Source: Glandiceps talaboti (taxonomy: Eukaryota > Hemichordata > Enteropneusta > Spengelidae). From it: DNA of 64,000 bases. The notes under the pieces were generated by a model. That model saw only the letters and a list, made by a program, of their open reading frames with translations. It made no database searches and had not been told where the DNA came from. The DNA lies in contig NC_135558.1 of assembly GCF_964340395.1 (NCBI RefSeq), positions 20,237,871 through 20,301,870 on the forward strand. The letters are read 5' to 3'. Both the position numbers and the translations under genes were made by a program. Of this stretch, positions 26,017-36,728 are shown piece after piece. Each line of letters begins with the position of its first letter. The stretch's first letter is position 1.

Positions 26017-26086
26017 CTGAAAACATGGTCATTGCCCAACACACTGCAAGCAGAAGAAACATTGGACGTTTAACAAGTTCGTACAT
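26017..26086 (-). CDS. Signal-peptide exon of the mucin-like gene
   Basis: An ATG at 26,086-26,084 with A at -3 opens 23 codons plus one base. The protein begins MYELVKRPMFLLLAVCW and continues AMTMFS: a short basic N-region, a hydrophobic core and small residues, as expected of a signal peptide. An in-frame TAA lies upstream at 26,113-26,111. The exon ends TCAG followed by GTGAGA, a good 5' splice site, and leaves one base (G) of a split codon. The next exon starts with CA, giving GCA (Ala), after which the STSD and TQPLTS repeats begin, so donor and acceptor phases agree. Cleavage near the exon boundary or after CWA is plausible. A further non-coding 5' exon cannot be excluded. Confidence 0.78.
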
Positions 26087-26196
26087 TTTGCCCAAAGTGA
26101 ACACTTCTTGTTATTAGAATTTGTTACTCTCGTTGTTTCACACCATCGTCTGGTGCGAAGTTTTCCACCACAGTCAGTTACATTCCTTGAGTACAT

Positions 26197-26204
26197 CCTT
26201 ATAT
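26197..26204 (-). promoter_or_regulatory. Possible TATA-like element of the mucin-like gene
   Basis: The minus strand reads ATATAAGG about 110 nt upstream of the ATG at 26,086, a plausible spacing for a short 5' UTR. No initiator is evident. In AT-rich DNA such matches arise by chance. Confidence 0.22.
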
Positions 26205-26627
26205 TGCGGGATACCAAATTAAAAGCATATGGTGGGTGACATCGGACGGTCTAACAAAAAGACACACACAAATGACAATTGATGTTTCTATCCTTTTTAT
26301 TTTCAAATAAATAGCATGTTATTTATCTTTCCTAAGAAAAACTTGAAATGCTTAATACATCTCAGCGAATATATCTTATTTATTCACACAAATATCAAAA
26401 CATTGTGCACAGCCACACAGAGAAATGGTTTGATCCATGTTTTGACATACTGTGTATATTTTTATGATATAATTAAATTTATTGGGTGGGGCATTTCAGT
26501 TTCGATCAATTGGTATATTGTGCGCCCTCTGTAGATATATGCAGGAGAGGGTTGTATCTCAGCCGACTTTGGATACTATCACCTTTAAATAGTCGACACT
26601 GAAATGTAACGAACTCCAACAGTGAAA
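26205..26627. other. Upstream flank, no gene seen
   Basis: This is AT-rich spacer upstream of the mucin-like gene. The short open frame at 26,316-26,534 has no family features. Nothing else is supported. Confidence 0.5.
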
Positions 26628-26775
26628 ATTTTGTAATAAACGTGTTGCCGTGGATTGCTTACATCGATCACTTTATGTGGCCACTAATTGAATCCATTCA
26701 AAGCAGTCAAGCAATTGTTCTGACGCTTGTACAAACCTGTCGTTATGCAATTTTCAGTGGGCGAGCAATTATCTC
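26628..26775 (+). repeat. Dispersed repeat, left member of an inverted pair
   Basis: About 145 bp starting ttttgtaataaacgtgttgc match, in reverse complement, the sequence at about 27,455-27,606. Shared blocks include gccgtggattgcttaca and cgatcacttta. Both members point inward. They could be terminal inverted repeats of a degraded non-autonomous DNA transposon or two independent insertions. Confidence 0.65.
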
Positions 26776-27454
26776 AATCAGTAGCAGAAGGGGAGAAAAG
26801 GAGGAAGGATTGTGGTGCGGAAGTCCTGATTTTGATAAAATGGGAGGAGAAAACATAGAATTATTTTTGGCCCGCACATTGTATACTTCAAAGTTAAGTA
26901 TAATAGATAGCACCAACGTTTTCCTGGTGCATGATGGGGGTGTAGGTAAATCATCACAATATCGGGTATACAGTGCTCTGGTGGGCAAGGTTACTCAACT
27001 TTCCAAAACCCAGTGGGTGGGAGGGAGGGTAGATATCCTAACCTCTAAAGTGATACACATGCAACTATAGCCGCTCTTGACATTAAACAGATAAAAGTTT
27101 CCTGAAGAACAATCCTTAAAAAGAGTACAGCATTGTCAAACGAGAGTTGCTATTGGTTGTTGATCGAGAATAAGCCAAATGAAAACCAATCTAATTAGGT
27201 CAAAGTCACTGACAGCAAAATATACATTTCCTTGGTAATTTGAGGTCGTTTATTTTCAACTGACAGGCAGAGGTGATGTTTTGAAATTATTTTGAAAATC
27301 ACTTGAAGTATGGGTTCATTCATTTAAAGTTTGTGTCATTTTGGTGCCATGAAACCTGGGGAGGGGTCAACTGTGTATGAAATGATACTGGGGGTGGGCT
27401 CCTCTGAGACCTCCAAACCTATACTGTTCTCATACAAATTCTAGATATACTCAT
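26776..27454. other. Spacer between the inverted repeat copies
   Basis: No gene or RNA is recognised. The reading frame at 26,642-27,070 begins inside the left repeat copy and shows no protein family feature, so it is treated as chance. Confidence 0.5.
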
Positions 27455-27606
27455 ACAAAAATCGCCCACCCAAAGAAAACTTGTGCAAGGACAACTTTGT
27501 ACAAGAATGATTGCGTGGCTGCTTTCCATGGATTCAGCCAGTGGCCATATAAAGTGATCGTTGTAAGCAATCCACGGCAATACGTTTGTAACAAAAAACT
27601 CCAAGG
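27455..27606 (-). repeat. Dispersed repeat, right member of an inverted pair
   Basis: Minus-strand counterpart of the copy at 26,628. It reads gttacaaacgtattgccg, then a diverged run ending near gggtgggcgat. By eye the two copies differ at roughly one position in six and by small indels, so they are not recent. Confidence 0.65.
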
Positions 27607-27638
27607 GATCGGCGGTAATGGTACAGACACTGGACGAC

Positions 27639-28695
<1,057 letters not shown>

Positions 28696-28754
28696 CATAC
28701 ATACATACATACATACATACATACATACATACATACATACATACATACATACAT
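28696..28754. repeat. (ACAT)n microsatellite
   Basis: About fourteen uninterrupted copies of the tetranucleotide, written catacatacatacat on the plus strand. Confidence 0.97.
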
Positions 28755-29159
28755 GAACACGTCAGATTATGAAGTCGTATCACACCCTCTCCCCACCCCC
28801 TCCCCACACATCACTACCACCAATGTATAGATAAACTACACAGTTTGACTATAGCTGTAGAGAAGACTACCCAGACTTGATGTATGGGGGTAGTAACCGT
28901 TAGACTACTGACGTCATTTACGAGAGATTGTATGATATATTCATGTATATGTTTGGGTGTTGATATATATTTCTTTGATTGAGACGAGTTTTTTCTTAAA
29001 ACAAAACCACCAGACTTAACTAAACTTCAAGTTCTCTCTTGACAAGAACTGTGGCTTTTATGTCTCTGTTAAGGTAAAAACACTTAGCATGTTCATAAAT
29101 TATATTCGTTGCTTCCTTTTACGTGACTGTCACATGACTGTCACGTGATCCATCCATCG
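28755..29159. other. 3' flank of the coiled-coil gene
   Basis: AT-rich sequence downstream (on the minus strand) of the stop codon at 29,160. No canonical AATAAA was noticed; a CATAAA variant occurs near 29,055. A short direct repeat gtcac(a/g)tga occurs at about 29,128-29,148. Confidence 0.4.
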
Positions 29160-30963
29160 TTACTTGAACAATGCAGACAGTACATTGTCACCTTCCTCAA
29201 TATCTATCCAATCTGTCGATGAAACGACATCGCTTTCTGAAACAGCCGATGACGTGTCCCCGATCTCAGACAAGTCGTCCACTGTATCATAACGGTGTCT
29301 TCTTTTCTCTTTGTTCTGTTCTCCGAAGATGTTCCGAGATGTTCCGATGTCTAGTTTTGTGTCTCGGGGCGACGTTTCGTTGAGTTTGACAGGACTTGAA
29401 CTTAGACGATGTATGTTCTTTCCAAGCAGTAAATTATCTTTACTTAGTTGCTGATAACGATCTTTAATTTCTTGGTGGATCTCATCCATGTCTTTAATGA
29501 CGTCATACAGATTTCCCATTTCGCTCTGTAGCTCCCGAATAATTGACGATAACTTGCGATTCTCCGAGAGAAGCAAATTCTTTGATAGTGTTAGTTCTTC
29601 AACATGCCGTTCTCTTTTCATTTTGTCATCAATCATTATCAAGCATTGATTATCGATTCGAGTATTTCGGATTTTCAAGTCGGCATTTTCTTGCTCCATG
29701 GCAACAACTTTTTGCCGTTGTTCATTCGCGCAATTATTCACTTCTTCAATTTCTTCTTGGAATTTCAATATAACCTTTTCGTTGTTGGTAATCTTGGCTT
29801 GATAATCGTGACTTTGTTTTTCCAGCTTCTTGACAATCCTTTCCAGATCATTGGCGCGTTCTTTCTCTCTTTCAAGCTGCAGTGTTGTAGCTGAAAACAC
29901 GACTTCAAGATGTTCTTTGTCGTCAGTCATTTTAGATTTATCTCGTCTGATTGTGGTCAAGATGGAATCTTTCGTCACCAGCTCGCTATTTACCCTGTCA
30001 CACAATGACTTCCATTTCTTATTCTCTTCGTCTACTCGAGTGAGGGCGTCTTTCATTATTTCTGCTTCTTGGTGACTTTTGTCTGCTAACAGCTCAAATT
30101 CGACATTTTTCTCTTCCGCATGGCGAAGTTTACTTCTAAGGTCGGTTTGTATTTTGATTAGACGGACTATTTCTGACTTCAGTCCTTCATTTTCACACTC
30201 AACTTTTTCCAAACGCTGCAAACTGTGATCACTTTTCAGATCTTTTAACCGTCCACCATACAAACAAAATGTCGCATTCAGTTCAGCATTTGTTTTCTGT
30301 AGTCCTCTGGCCCTTCTGCTCAAAGCCGTCAGTTCACGACTGTATTTTGTCAGTTGTTCCGATCTACTCCTCAAGGCGGTTTTCATCTTATCAATTTTTC
30401 TTCTCAGGAGCTCATTTTCTTCTTGCAGTAGTTGTGCGCTTCCTTCACCGATGTCATGCACTGCAACTTCTTCCAATCGAAGTGCGCCATCATCCTCTAG
30501 TGCTGACTTGAGTGAAAGTTCTAAACTTTCCAAGTTAAGTTTCAATTTTGCATTTTCCTGGTTTGTTTCTTGAAGAATCTTCTCCAGTTCAGTTCGTTCT
30601 GTTTCCAGACTCTCGGCCCGTACTTGAGCTTTTACGCGAGACTCTTCCACGTCAAAGAAGATTGTCTCCAGTTTTTTATTGTATTCCTCCGCTTCGTTCA
30701 ATTTCGTCGAAACCTGGGCAATCGCCGCTCGAGTTTCTTCCATATTCTTCTCACACAAGATACTGGAATGTGATGCTTGCATTTGCAGGCTGTTATTTAA
30801 TACTTCGACTTCACTGATATTGCGATGAAGTTCCTCGTTTTCATTCACCAGATTTTCGATCCTCTGGGACAATTCTTCAAACACTTTCTCCAAATCCATG
30901 GCTTCGATTGCCTCTGCGTTAACAAGTTCCCCATCACTTTCACACCTCTTTTTCGAAGACATT
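29160..30963 (-). CDS. Coiled-coil protein, second exon of a probable two-exon gene
   Basis: This exon encodes 600 residues starting MSSKKRCESDGEL and ending DNVLSALFK. Residues about 25-510 are rich in E, K, Q, L and N in heptad-like spacing, predicting one very long coiled coil with short breaks. The last 90 or so residues are Ser/Asp-rich and probably disordered. Just upstream the minus strand carries a pyrimidine-rich tract and AG (30,965-30,964). If used, the exon starts at 30,963 with one base that completes a Lys codon from the exon at 31,463-32,127. The ATG at 31,007 lies upstream of that acceptor and would add MLLQFCFFPFLAENR, which looks like intron read through, so I did not choose it. 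Expected role: cytoplasmic scaffold or cytoskeletal protein; no family recognised. Confidence 0.8.
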
Positions 30964-31462
30964 CTGTTTTCAGCAAGAAATGGGAAAAAACAGAATTGTA
31001 ACAACATTTGGCTAACTACTAGTAGCCCACGACTATTAACAAAATGTGTTATGATTTGTTTCTCATTTATTTATGAATATACTATGAAACAAAAATGATT
31101 TAGACGTGAAATGTTCACGATTGACACAAAGGGATAGCGCGGAAGGCAAATGACTGAAAAGTACACTACATCTCATCACTTGTGGCATCTCATTACTTTA
31201 GACCAGTGTGTTTAGGACACAATGTATCATTTACATAATGTATGTCCAGCAACGATATCAAACAATTGATGTGTTTAGTATTGTCGATTTAGACGCCTAA
31301 TCTACTTGTGTATATTAGAAGTAATGACGCGTACAAAAAAAATTCTTTTTAAGTAAGAGTTAAAACAGGAGTTTCGGGCAAAAAAACCCCTCTTAATCTG
31401 CACTGCATACAATTACTACAAGACACGAGCAAGATTGGGTGTCACTATGTTCTTCTACTTAC
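30964..31462 (-). other. Predicted phase-2 intron joining two open frames
   Basis: The donor GTAAGT (31,462-31,457) overlaps the apparent stop codon of the upstream frame. The acceptor AG at 30,965-30,964 follows a run of mostly T and C. Splicing leaves AA plus A, an in-frame Lys codon, so the frame stays open. Intron length is 499 bp. Confidence 0.6.
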
Positions 31463-32127
31463 TTGTTATCATACCGTGGTGGTGGTACACGATTCCGTTC
31501 ACTTCTCTTTCCTTTCTTGGTTTTAAACTCCATAGCGTAGTCATAGTAATACTGTAATATTGGATCAAATGTACCATCTTTGTTTGTCACCTTTCCATCA
31601 CCATAGTAATGCACTGGTTGACCGTTGACGAAAGCTTTGTCGCCGAACTCGACGACCACAACTTTACGACCATCGTCGGCTGTACAGATTGTAACATCGT
31701 AAGAACCAAATGACCTACAGTAACTGCTTTCACTTTTAAGTGCACATGCGTGGGTTGAACTTGAAGACACTTTACCTTTAACGCCAGTGTGACTCGATTT
31801 ACTTTTCCGTAAACCATCATTACTGGATTTTCTTCTGAACAGTTGAAATGACACCGATGGATATTTCACGACTTTCCTTTTAGGATTCAAATACTTCGCA
31901 AATTTTCTCCGTCTTGGTTTTGGTTTCGGCGATGATCTTGCCGACGGAACTGCGTCGAAAAACTCGTTTATTGCTGCATCATCTGCACGTGATGCCCTGT
32001 CTGAGTTTACACCGTTCTGGGCACGTTTTCTTGTCGTTTTGTCATCAGTAAAATCGCTTCCGAGAGTCTCGTAACTCTCCTGAGACGATGTTGGTGAGTT
32101 TGGTAGTCTTGAACTTGATGATCCCAT
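31463..32127 (-). CDS. Basic, possibly N-myristoylated N-terminal exon
   Basis: The ATG at 32,127 is in good context (A at -3, G at +4). The start MGSSSSRLP fits the N-myristoylation pattern (Gly2, Ser6). Residues about 65-115 are strongly basic (for example PKPKPRRRKFAKY), which with a myristate could bind inner-leaflet membrane. Residues about 140-205 look folded, with VTICTADDGRKVVVVEFGD and several aromatic residues. Read without splicing, the frame ends after 222 residues with KRSERNRVPPPRYDNK and TAA at 31,461-31,459. That stop lies inside a perfect donor, so the exon probably joins the coiled-coil exon to give an 822-residue protein. No family is recognised. Confidence 0.75.
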
Positions 32128-32238
32128 GATGAATTAGACGTACTTCTTCTATCGCACTTGAATAAAATCCAAACTATTTGTAATTTCTTTAAAATATCGC
32201 GTTCTTTACATGTATGGCTCACAATATTTACTGTAGAA

Positions 32239-32345
32239 CCAATAGAACACTTTCTGAAATTCGTTTACTTTTACCGGACATTTGGAACATGGGAAACACA
32301 TAACCGCGAAACCAATAAGCGCGCGACTTCGTTAGGCGCGGATAT
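32239..32345 (-). promoter_or_regulatory. Candidate promoter with two CCAAT boxes
   Basis: CCAAT motifs (ATTGG on the coding strand) sit at 32,239-32,243 and 32,312-32,316, about 110 and 185 bp upstream of the ATG at 32,127. The second is followed by a small CpG-rich patch (32,305-32,345) in otherwise AT-rich DNA. This fits an NF-Y-type promoter but is unproven. Confidence 0.35.
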
Positions 32346-32637
32346 TACGTAAAATTCCGAAAATAGAAACACGATAAATATGGGGTAAAAAATGGAAATT
32401 TCGAATTTTGATAAATAATTAATATATCAATTTTAGCTACTTTATATGTACAAACTTTGTATCTTTCCTAACTGTAGTTAATCGTTTACAACATTTAAAT
32501 TACTAGGTGTTTTGTGTTTCTGACACAGTCACAGATTATAAACACATTTATCTACACCCATTGCATCCCTTTCCAAACTCCATACCTTTATAATTTTTTG
32601 AAATGTTCTTATTTAACCAAAATATACTGCCATTTGG
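32346..32637. other. AT-rich upstream spacer
   Basis: No gene, RNA or repeat is recognised here. Confidence 0.5.
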
Positions 32638-32818
32638 TTATACTATATACTATACTATATAATATACTATAGTATACTATATACTATACTATACTATAGC
32701 ATACTACACTACACTACACTATACTATATATCATATACTCTACTCTACGATACTATACTATACTACACTATGCTATGCTATGCTATACATTACTATGCTA
32801 TGCTATGCTATGCTATAT
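32638..32818. repeat. TATAC / TATGC-type short tandem repeat
   Basis: Degenerate 5-bp units (tatac, tacac, tatgc) run for about 180 bp directly into the palindromic element at 32,823. The unit changes from ACTAT-like on the left to GCTAT-like on the right. Confidence 0.9.
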
Positions 32819-32822
32819 TTAA

Positions 32823-32964
32823 GCAATAAACCACCCCCTGGGGATGGTATACCAAGAGGTTTTGACCAGTGAACGAAATATATGCACGAGCGATAGCGAG
32901 TGCATATATTGAGTTCACTGGTCAAAACCGAGTGGTATACCTTCCCCAGGGGGTGGTTTATCGC
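32823..32964. mobile_element. Fully palindromic MITE-like element (142 bp)
   Basis: A left arm (32,823-32,874; gcaataaaccaccccctg onward) and a right arm (32,913-32,964) are near-perfect reverse complements. The middle (atatatgcac and tgcatatat around gagcgatagcgag) is itself palindromic, so nearly the whole element folds into one hairpin. Flanks are TA-rich (ctatattta, tattatatta). It carries no coding capacity; a foldback or MITE origin is inferred. Confidence 0.75.
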
Positions 32965-33766
32965 TATTATATTATACCAGTATATTGAAAATATCGGAAA
33001 CAAGATAAGAACTAACGTTTTCTCGTTTCATATGCGCCCCTGTGGCTAATTTGCATAACAATAACGCTGCTTTCAAGACAGCTGGATTTATTTTATCTGC
33101 GAATCGTTTCTAGGGATAATCTGTACATTGATCGGCTCATTAAAAGTGCGCAGTGATGAATAAACAACCTGTTTGACTCAAGGTATAAACTTGAAGTGGT
33201 TCGTTGAATACAGCATGCTTCGATCGTTCCCGGCCGAATTCGCGACTAGGTGAAGTGAGACTATATAGACATATGGCGGCAGGTTGATATTTACAATGTA
33301 TTTATATTACTGGAAGTTACGTCAGTAGATTTTCGGGTTTGAGGATTTCCCTCTCGGATTGATGACTGATACTCTAGGACAGGATCCCAGACAAATTTAT
33401 ATTTAGATTAATGGTAAGTCGGCCAGTGTAAGCTCTTTCACTTGCTTTATTTTTATGACAGGACAGGACAGCTCACCATGTACCAATGCGTTTCCACTCC
33501 AGCTAGCCGCGCCGAGGCTGGGACCGATTTCGTGCATGCCTTGACCTTAGTACATGTAGTAGGCGATGATTTGAACAAATACGCGATGACTTGGTTGCTT
33601 TCGAAATTTCCTTCAATAATTTCTCATAAAATATTGTCTCATTGAGAGAAAATCCTCCATATATCTGACGTGATCATTTTCATTTGAACAATTTCACTAC
33701 TAGACATCCAATGTAACATGACCACCAAATATCAAAGAAACCGGACTGCAGTTTTTGACTAAGTTG

Positions 33767-33769
<3 letters not shown>
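32965..33769. other. Intergenic spacer, nothing recognised
   Basis: No supported gene or RNA. The short frame at 33,442-33,645 has no family features. Confidence 0.5.
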
Positions 33770-33855
<86 letters not shown>

Positions 33856-33861
33856 ACACAG
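33770..33861. repeat. (CA)n microsatellite
   Basis: About 45 dinucleotide copies, followed by a short interrupted tail to 33,860s. Confidence 0.97.
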
Positions 33862-34160
33862 ACTCTTCATTTCAGTTGTACTAAAAATGTTCTAAAAATA
33901 GAGCTAATGTCCTTGTGCACAACTAATTGATTTAAGATCTAAATTTCTGTTTTTTTTTCTCTTAGAGACGAGCAAAACAGCTTCTTTGACTAGGACATCT
34001 GTTATGTACTGTGTTGCAAACCTGTAAAAGGTAAGAAAGTTAACAAAGGATTAATACGTTTATTGTTAAACACTAAAACTTGCAAATATTTATGGTCAAA
34101 GTATTGGTGTAGTATTTGATCATGATTTCTTTTGCTAGTTATGTTTCTGTTAAATGATAT
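33862..34160. other. AT-rich spacer
   Basis: Nothing recognised between the CA tract and the 170-bp repeat block. Confidence 0.5.
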
Positions 34161-35045
34161 TTGGAAAAGAGCATAGTTTGTAAGGCTAGGAAACTCTGGT
34201 GTCTGGTCTCCTAGTTACATGCTAAAAATCAAAATGGCCGACATTTTTCTAATAAATTTTAGTAGTTTATTTTAAGATGGATAGAAATAGGTGAAAAACA
34301 TTGACAGTGTTGTTGTAGCATGAATCAATTTGGAAAAGAACATAGTTTGTAAGGCTAGATAACTCTGGTGTCCGGTCTCTTAGTTACATGCTAAAAATCA
34401 AAATGGCGGATATTTTTCTAATAAATTTTAGTAGTTTAATCTAAGATGGATAGAAGTAGGTGAAAACAGTGACACTCTTGTTGTAGCATGAATCAATTTG
34501 AAAAAGAGCATTATTTGTTGTGATGGTAACTCTGGTGTCTGGTCTCCTAGTTACATGCTAAAAATCAAAATGGCCGACATTTTTCTCATAAATGTTAGTA
34601 CATGTAGTTTAGTCTAAGATGGACAGGTGTACTAAGGTGAAAACAGTGACAGTGTTGTTGTAGCATGAATTAATTTGGAAAAGAGCATAGTTGTCTGGCT
34701 AATTAACTCTAGTGTCTGGCCTCATACAAAAATGTAGTTACATGGTAAAAATGAAAATGGCGAACATTTTTCTGATAAATTTTAGTAGTTTAGTCTAAGA
34801 TGGGTAGAAGTAGGTGAAAAACAGTGACAGTGTTGTTATAGCATGAATCAATTAGAAGAGAGCATTGTTTGTTGTGATGGTAATTCAGGTGTCTGGTCTC
34901 ATAGTTATATGGTAAAAAATCAAAATGGCGGACATTATTCTAATAAATTTTAGTACTTTAGTCTAAGATTGGTGAAGGAAGGTCAAAAACAAGGAAAAAG
35001 TTGATTTAGAATCAACTAGTTTGGAAAGAGCATGTTTTGTTAAGA
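34161..35045. repeat. Tandem repeat of about 168-177 bp, five units plus a partial
   Basis: Unit starts (ttggaaaagagcatag and variants) lie at 34,161, 34,330, 34,498, 34,675, 34,852 and 35,021. Each unit carries a conserved core, aaaatggccgacatttttct, and ends near tgtagcatgaatcaat. Divergence is moderate, so expansion is not recent. There is no open frame; a satellite or a repeat derived from a mobile element is likely. Confidence 0.88.
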
Positions 35046-35109
35046 ATGATAGCCCTGTGAAACTTACAAGTGTGTCTGTGATTGTCTTTTATATGCTGAT
35101 GAGTCTCTA

Positions 35110-36395
35110 ATACTAGAAATTAAAGTTGAGTTGCAAAGTTACTTAGATAAATTACATTATTTTTGTACAAAGTAGAAAATAACAATCAACGTTAAAATAG
35201 AAAATAACAATCAACGTTGAGAAATCAAAGTCTTATGTAAATACAGGAAATCTATTAATTTAAGGGTGCGAAATTTTATTTTGATAATTTTACTCTCGAT
35301 AATGTAAAACTAAGAGAATACTGTTTTCTTGGTATCATTATTTCTTCTAACAGTAAATTTAAACAAAACTTCAATAACTTTAACTTTATATCTACAAGAG
35401 CTCTCAAGTTTATGTATAACTATTTCTTCTAACTAGAGTATTTCTATTGATGTGGCTTTAGATCTCTTTGATTGTTTAATTGTTGCTATTATGACTTACA
35501 GCTGTGAAGTTTGGGGTTATGAAATTGAGAAATTTTCTTCTTGATGTTTTTTTTTTTCTTTTTTATAGATTTCTACTTTGGGTTTCTCATAAGGTATCAA
35601 AATGTGGTATTGTTGGAGAATTAGGTCATTTTCCCACTAGTTTCACTGTAATTAAACTTCTGTTAAAGTATTGGTATAAATTAATTGTTGATTGAGATTG
35701 TTTATTGTGAGCAGTCTACATTTGTTCTATGTGTTATTCAACATGGGGCATTTATATTTTATTATAAGAAACTTACTTGTTAAATATAATGAGAACAGTG
35801 TGTGGTCAAATCTTTGCAGGTTTAATTCTACTAAAGGTTCATCATAATGTTATGTCTAGAATTTTGTAAATCATGGTACAGGGAAGTACATGATGACAAT
35901 AGAAGAAAAAAGTACTGATAAAATAAAAATGAGAACAGTTAGATTATTTAAAACAGCTTTTGGTTTTGAGAAATATCTTCTGCAAATTAAAAATCCAGTT
36001 TGTAGAAAACTAGTGACTAAATTTGGAATTTCGGATTATAATATTTATATTGAGTTGGGGAGATGGTGTACTCCTAAGATTCCCGTAGATGAAAGAATGT
36101 TGAAATTTTGTCATTCATTCTTTGTTTTCATTATACAAATCAAAGAAAGGCACTTATTCTTCTTCTTTTTCATTAGATAATTCAAATTTTCATTCCTTAA
36201 ATGGCAAAAGTAAGTTTCTGCATATTTTGACCTCAAATGATAGACTTCCTCTTGGAAACTTTCTAGTCGATGTAAACAGTGCTCCATCAGTTGGTTAAAA
36301 GAGTATATTTTAATCATTTTATTTCTCCATGTTATTTTTGTATGCTTTACCATGCATGTTGTCAATGTTTTCACGTAAAGATTGACTGACTGTAA
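35110..36395 (+). mobile_element. LINE remnant: C-terminal half of the reverse-transcriptase ORF and 3' end
   Basis: Scattered pieces in more than one frame match the order of a non-LTR reverse transcriptase C-terminal region. First comes LQSYLDKLHYF with ITINVEKSKV (about 35,130-35,225), then LREYCFLGIIISSN (about 35,310-35,350), then DVALDLFDC with CEVWGYE (about 35,450-35,525), then GELGHFP (about 35,615), and finally RLFKTAFGFEKYL with IPVDERMLKFC (about 35,940-36,110). The endonuclease and catalytic YxDD part are absent (5' truncation), and several stops and frame changes break the remainder. The 3' end may be the attgactgactg run near 36,380. CR1/L2-like affinity is a guess. Confidence 0.72.
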
Positions 36396-36728
36396 ACACG
36401 GCTAAGAATACAGTACTAGTATCAATGCCATGCTAGTCACTAGGAAAGCTCAGAAAACTGTCTAAGTATACACAATCTTGCATGGTTCTCTTCAAAACAT
36501 CGTTCGTTCCAACAGCTGTGTTTATTCAAAACTCATTATGGCCCATTTTAAACCCACAGAATGTTAATTGTACTTGTGTCAATTGCTTTGTACAATACAT
36601 TGTATTTTGAGCATAATGACAAATTTCTGCATTCATAATCATATACGGATAATAAAGACATTCAAAATAATGAATATTGGCAGCTGAATATTCCGGAGCA
36701 ATCGCCGGCAACGATAACTTTGAGTATT
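36396..36728. other. Spacer
   Basis: AT-rich; nothing recognised. Confidence 0.5.

Noticed and set aside
26029-26217. Minus-strand 62-residue open frame overlapping the signal-peptide exon
   Set aside because: It is in another frame, Cys-rich by chance, and crosses the predicted exon. The hydrophobic leader with splice donor explains the region better.
26642-27070. 142-residue plus-strand open frame, similar to part of a minus-strand frame near 27,500
   Set aside because: The similarity comes from the inverted repeat copies, not from a conserved protein.
30963-31007. Start of the coiled-coil protein at 31,007 (MLLQFCFFPFLAENR)
   Set aside because: This stretch is a pyrimidine-rich splice acceptor read as protein; the leader is not a convincing signal peptide for a coiled-coil protein.
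29171-31098. Several plus-strand frames of 67-96 residues
   Set aside because: They are antisense shadows of the coiled-coil exon.
35890-36180. 96-residue plus-strand frame as an independent gene
   Set aside because: It matches the C-terminal part of the LINE remnant.
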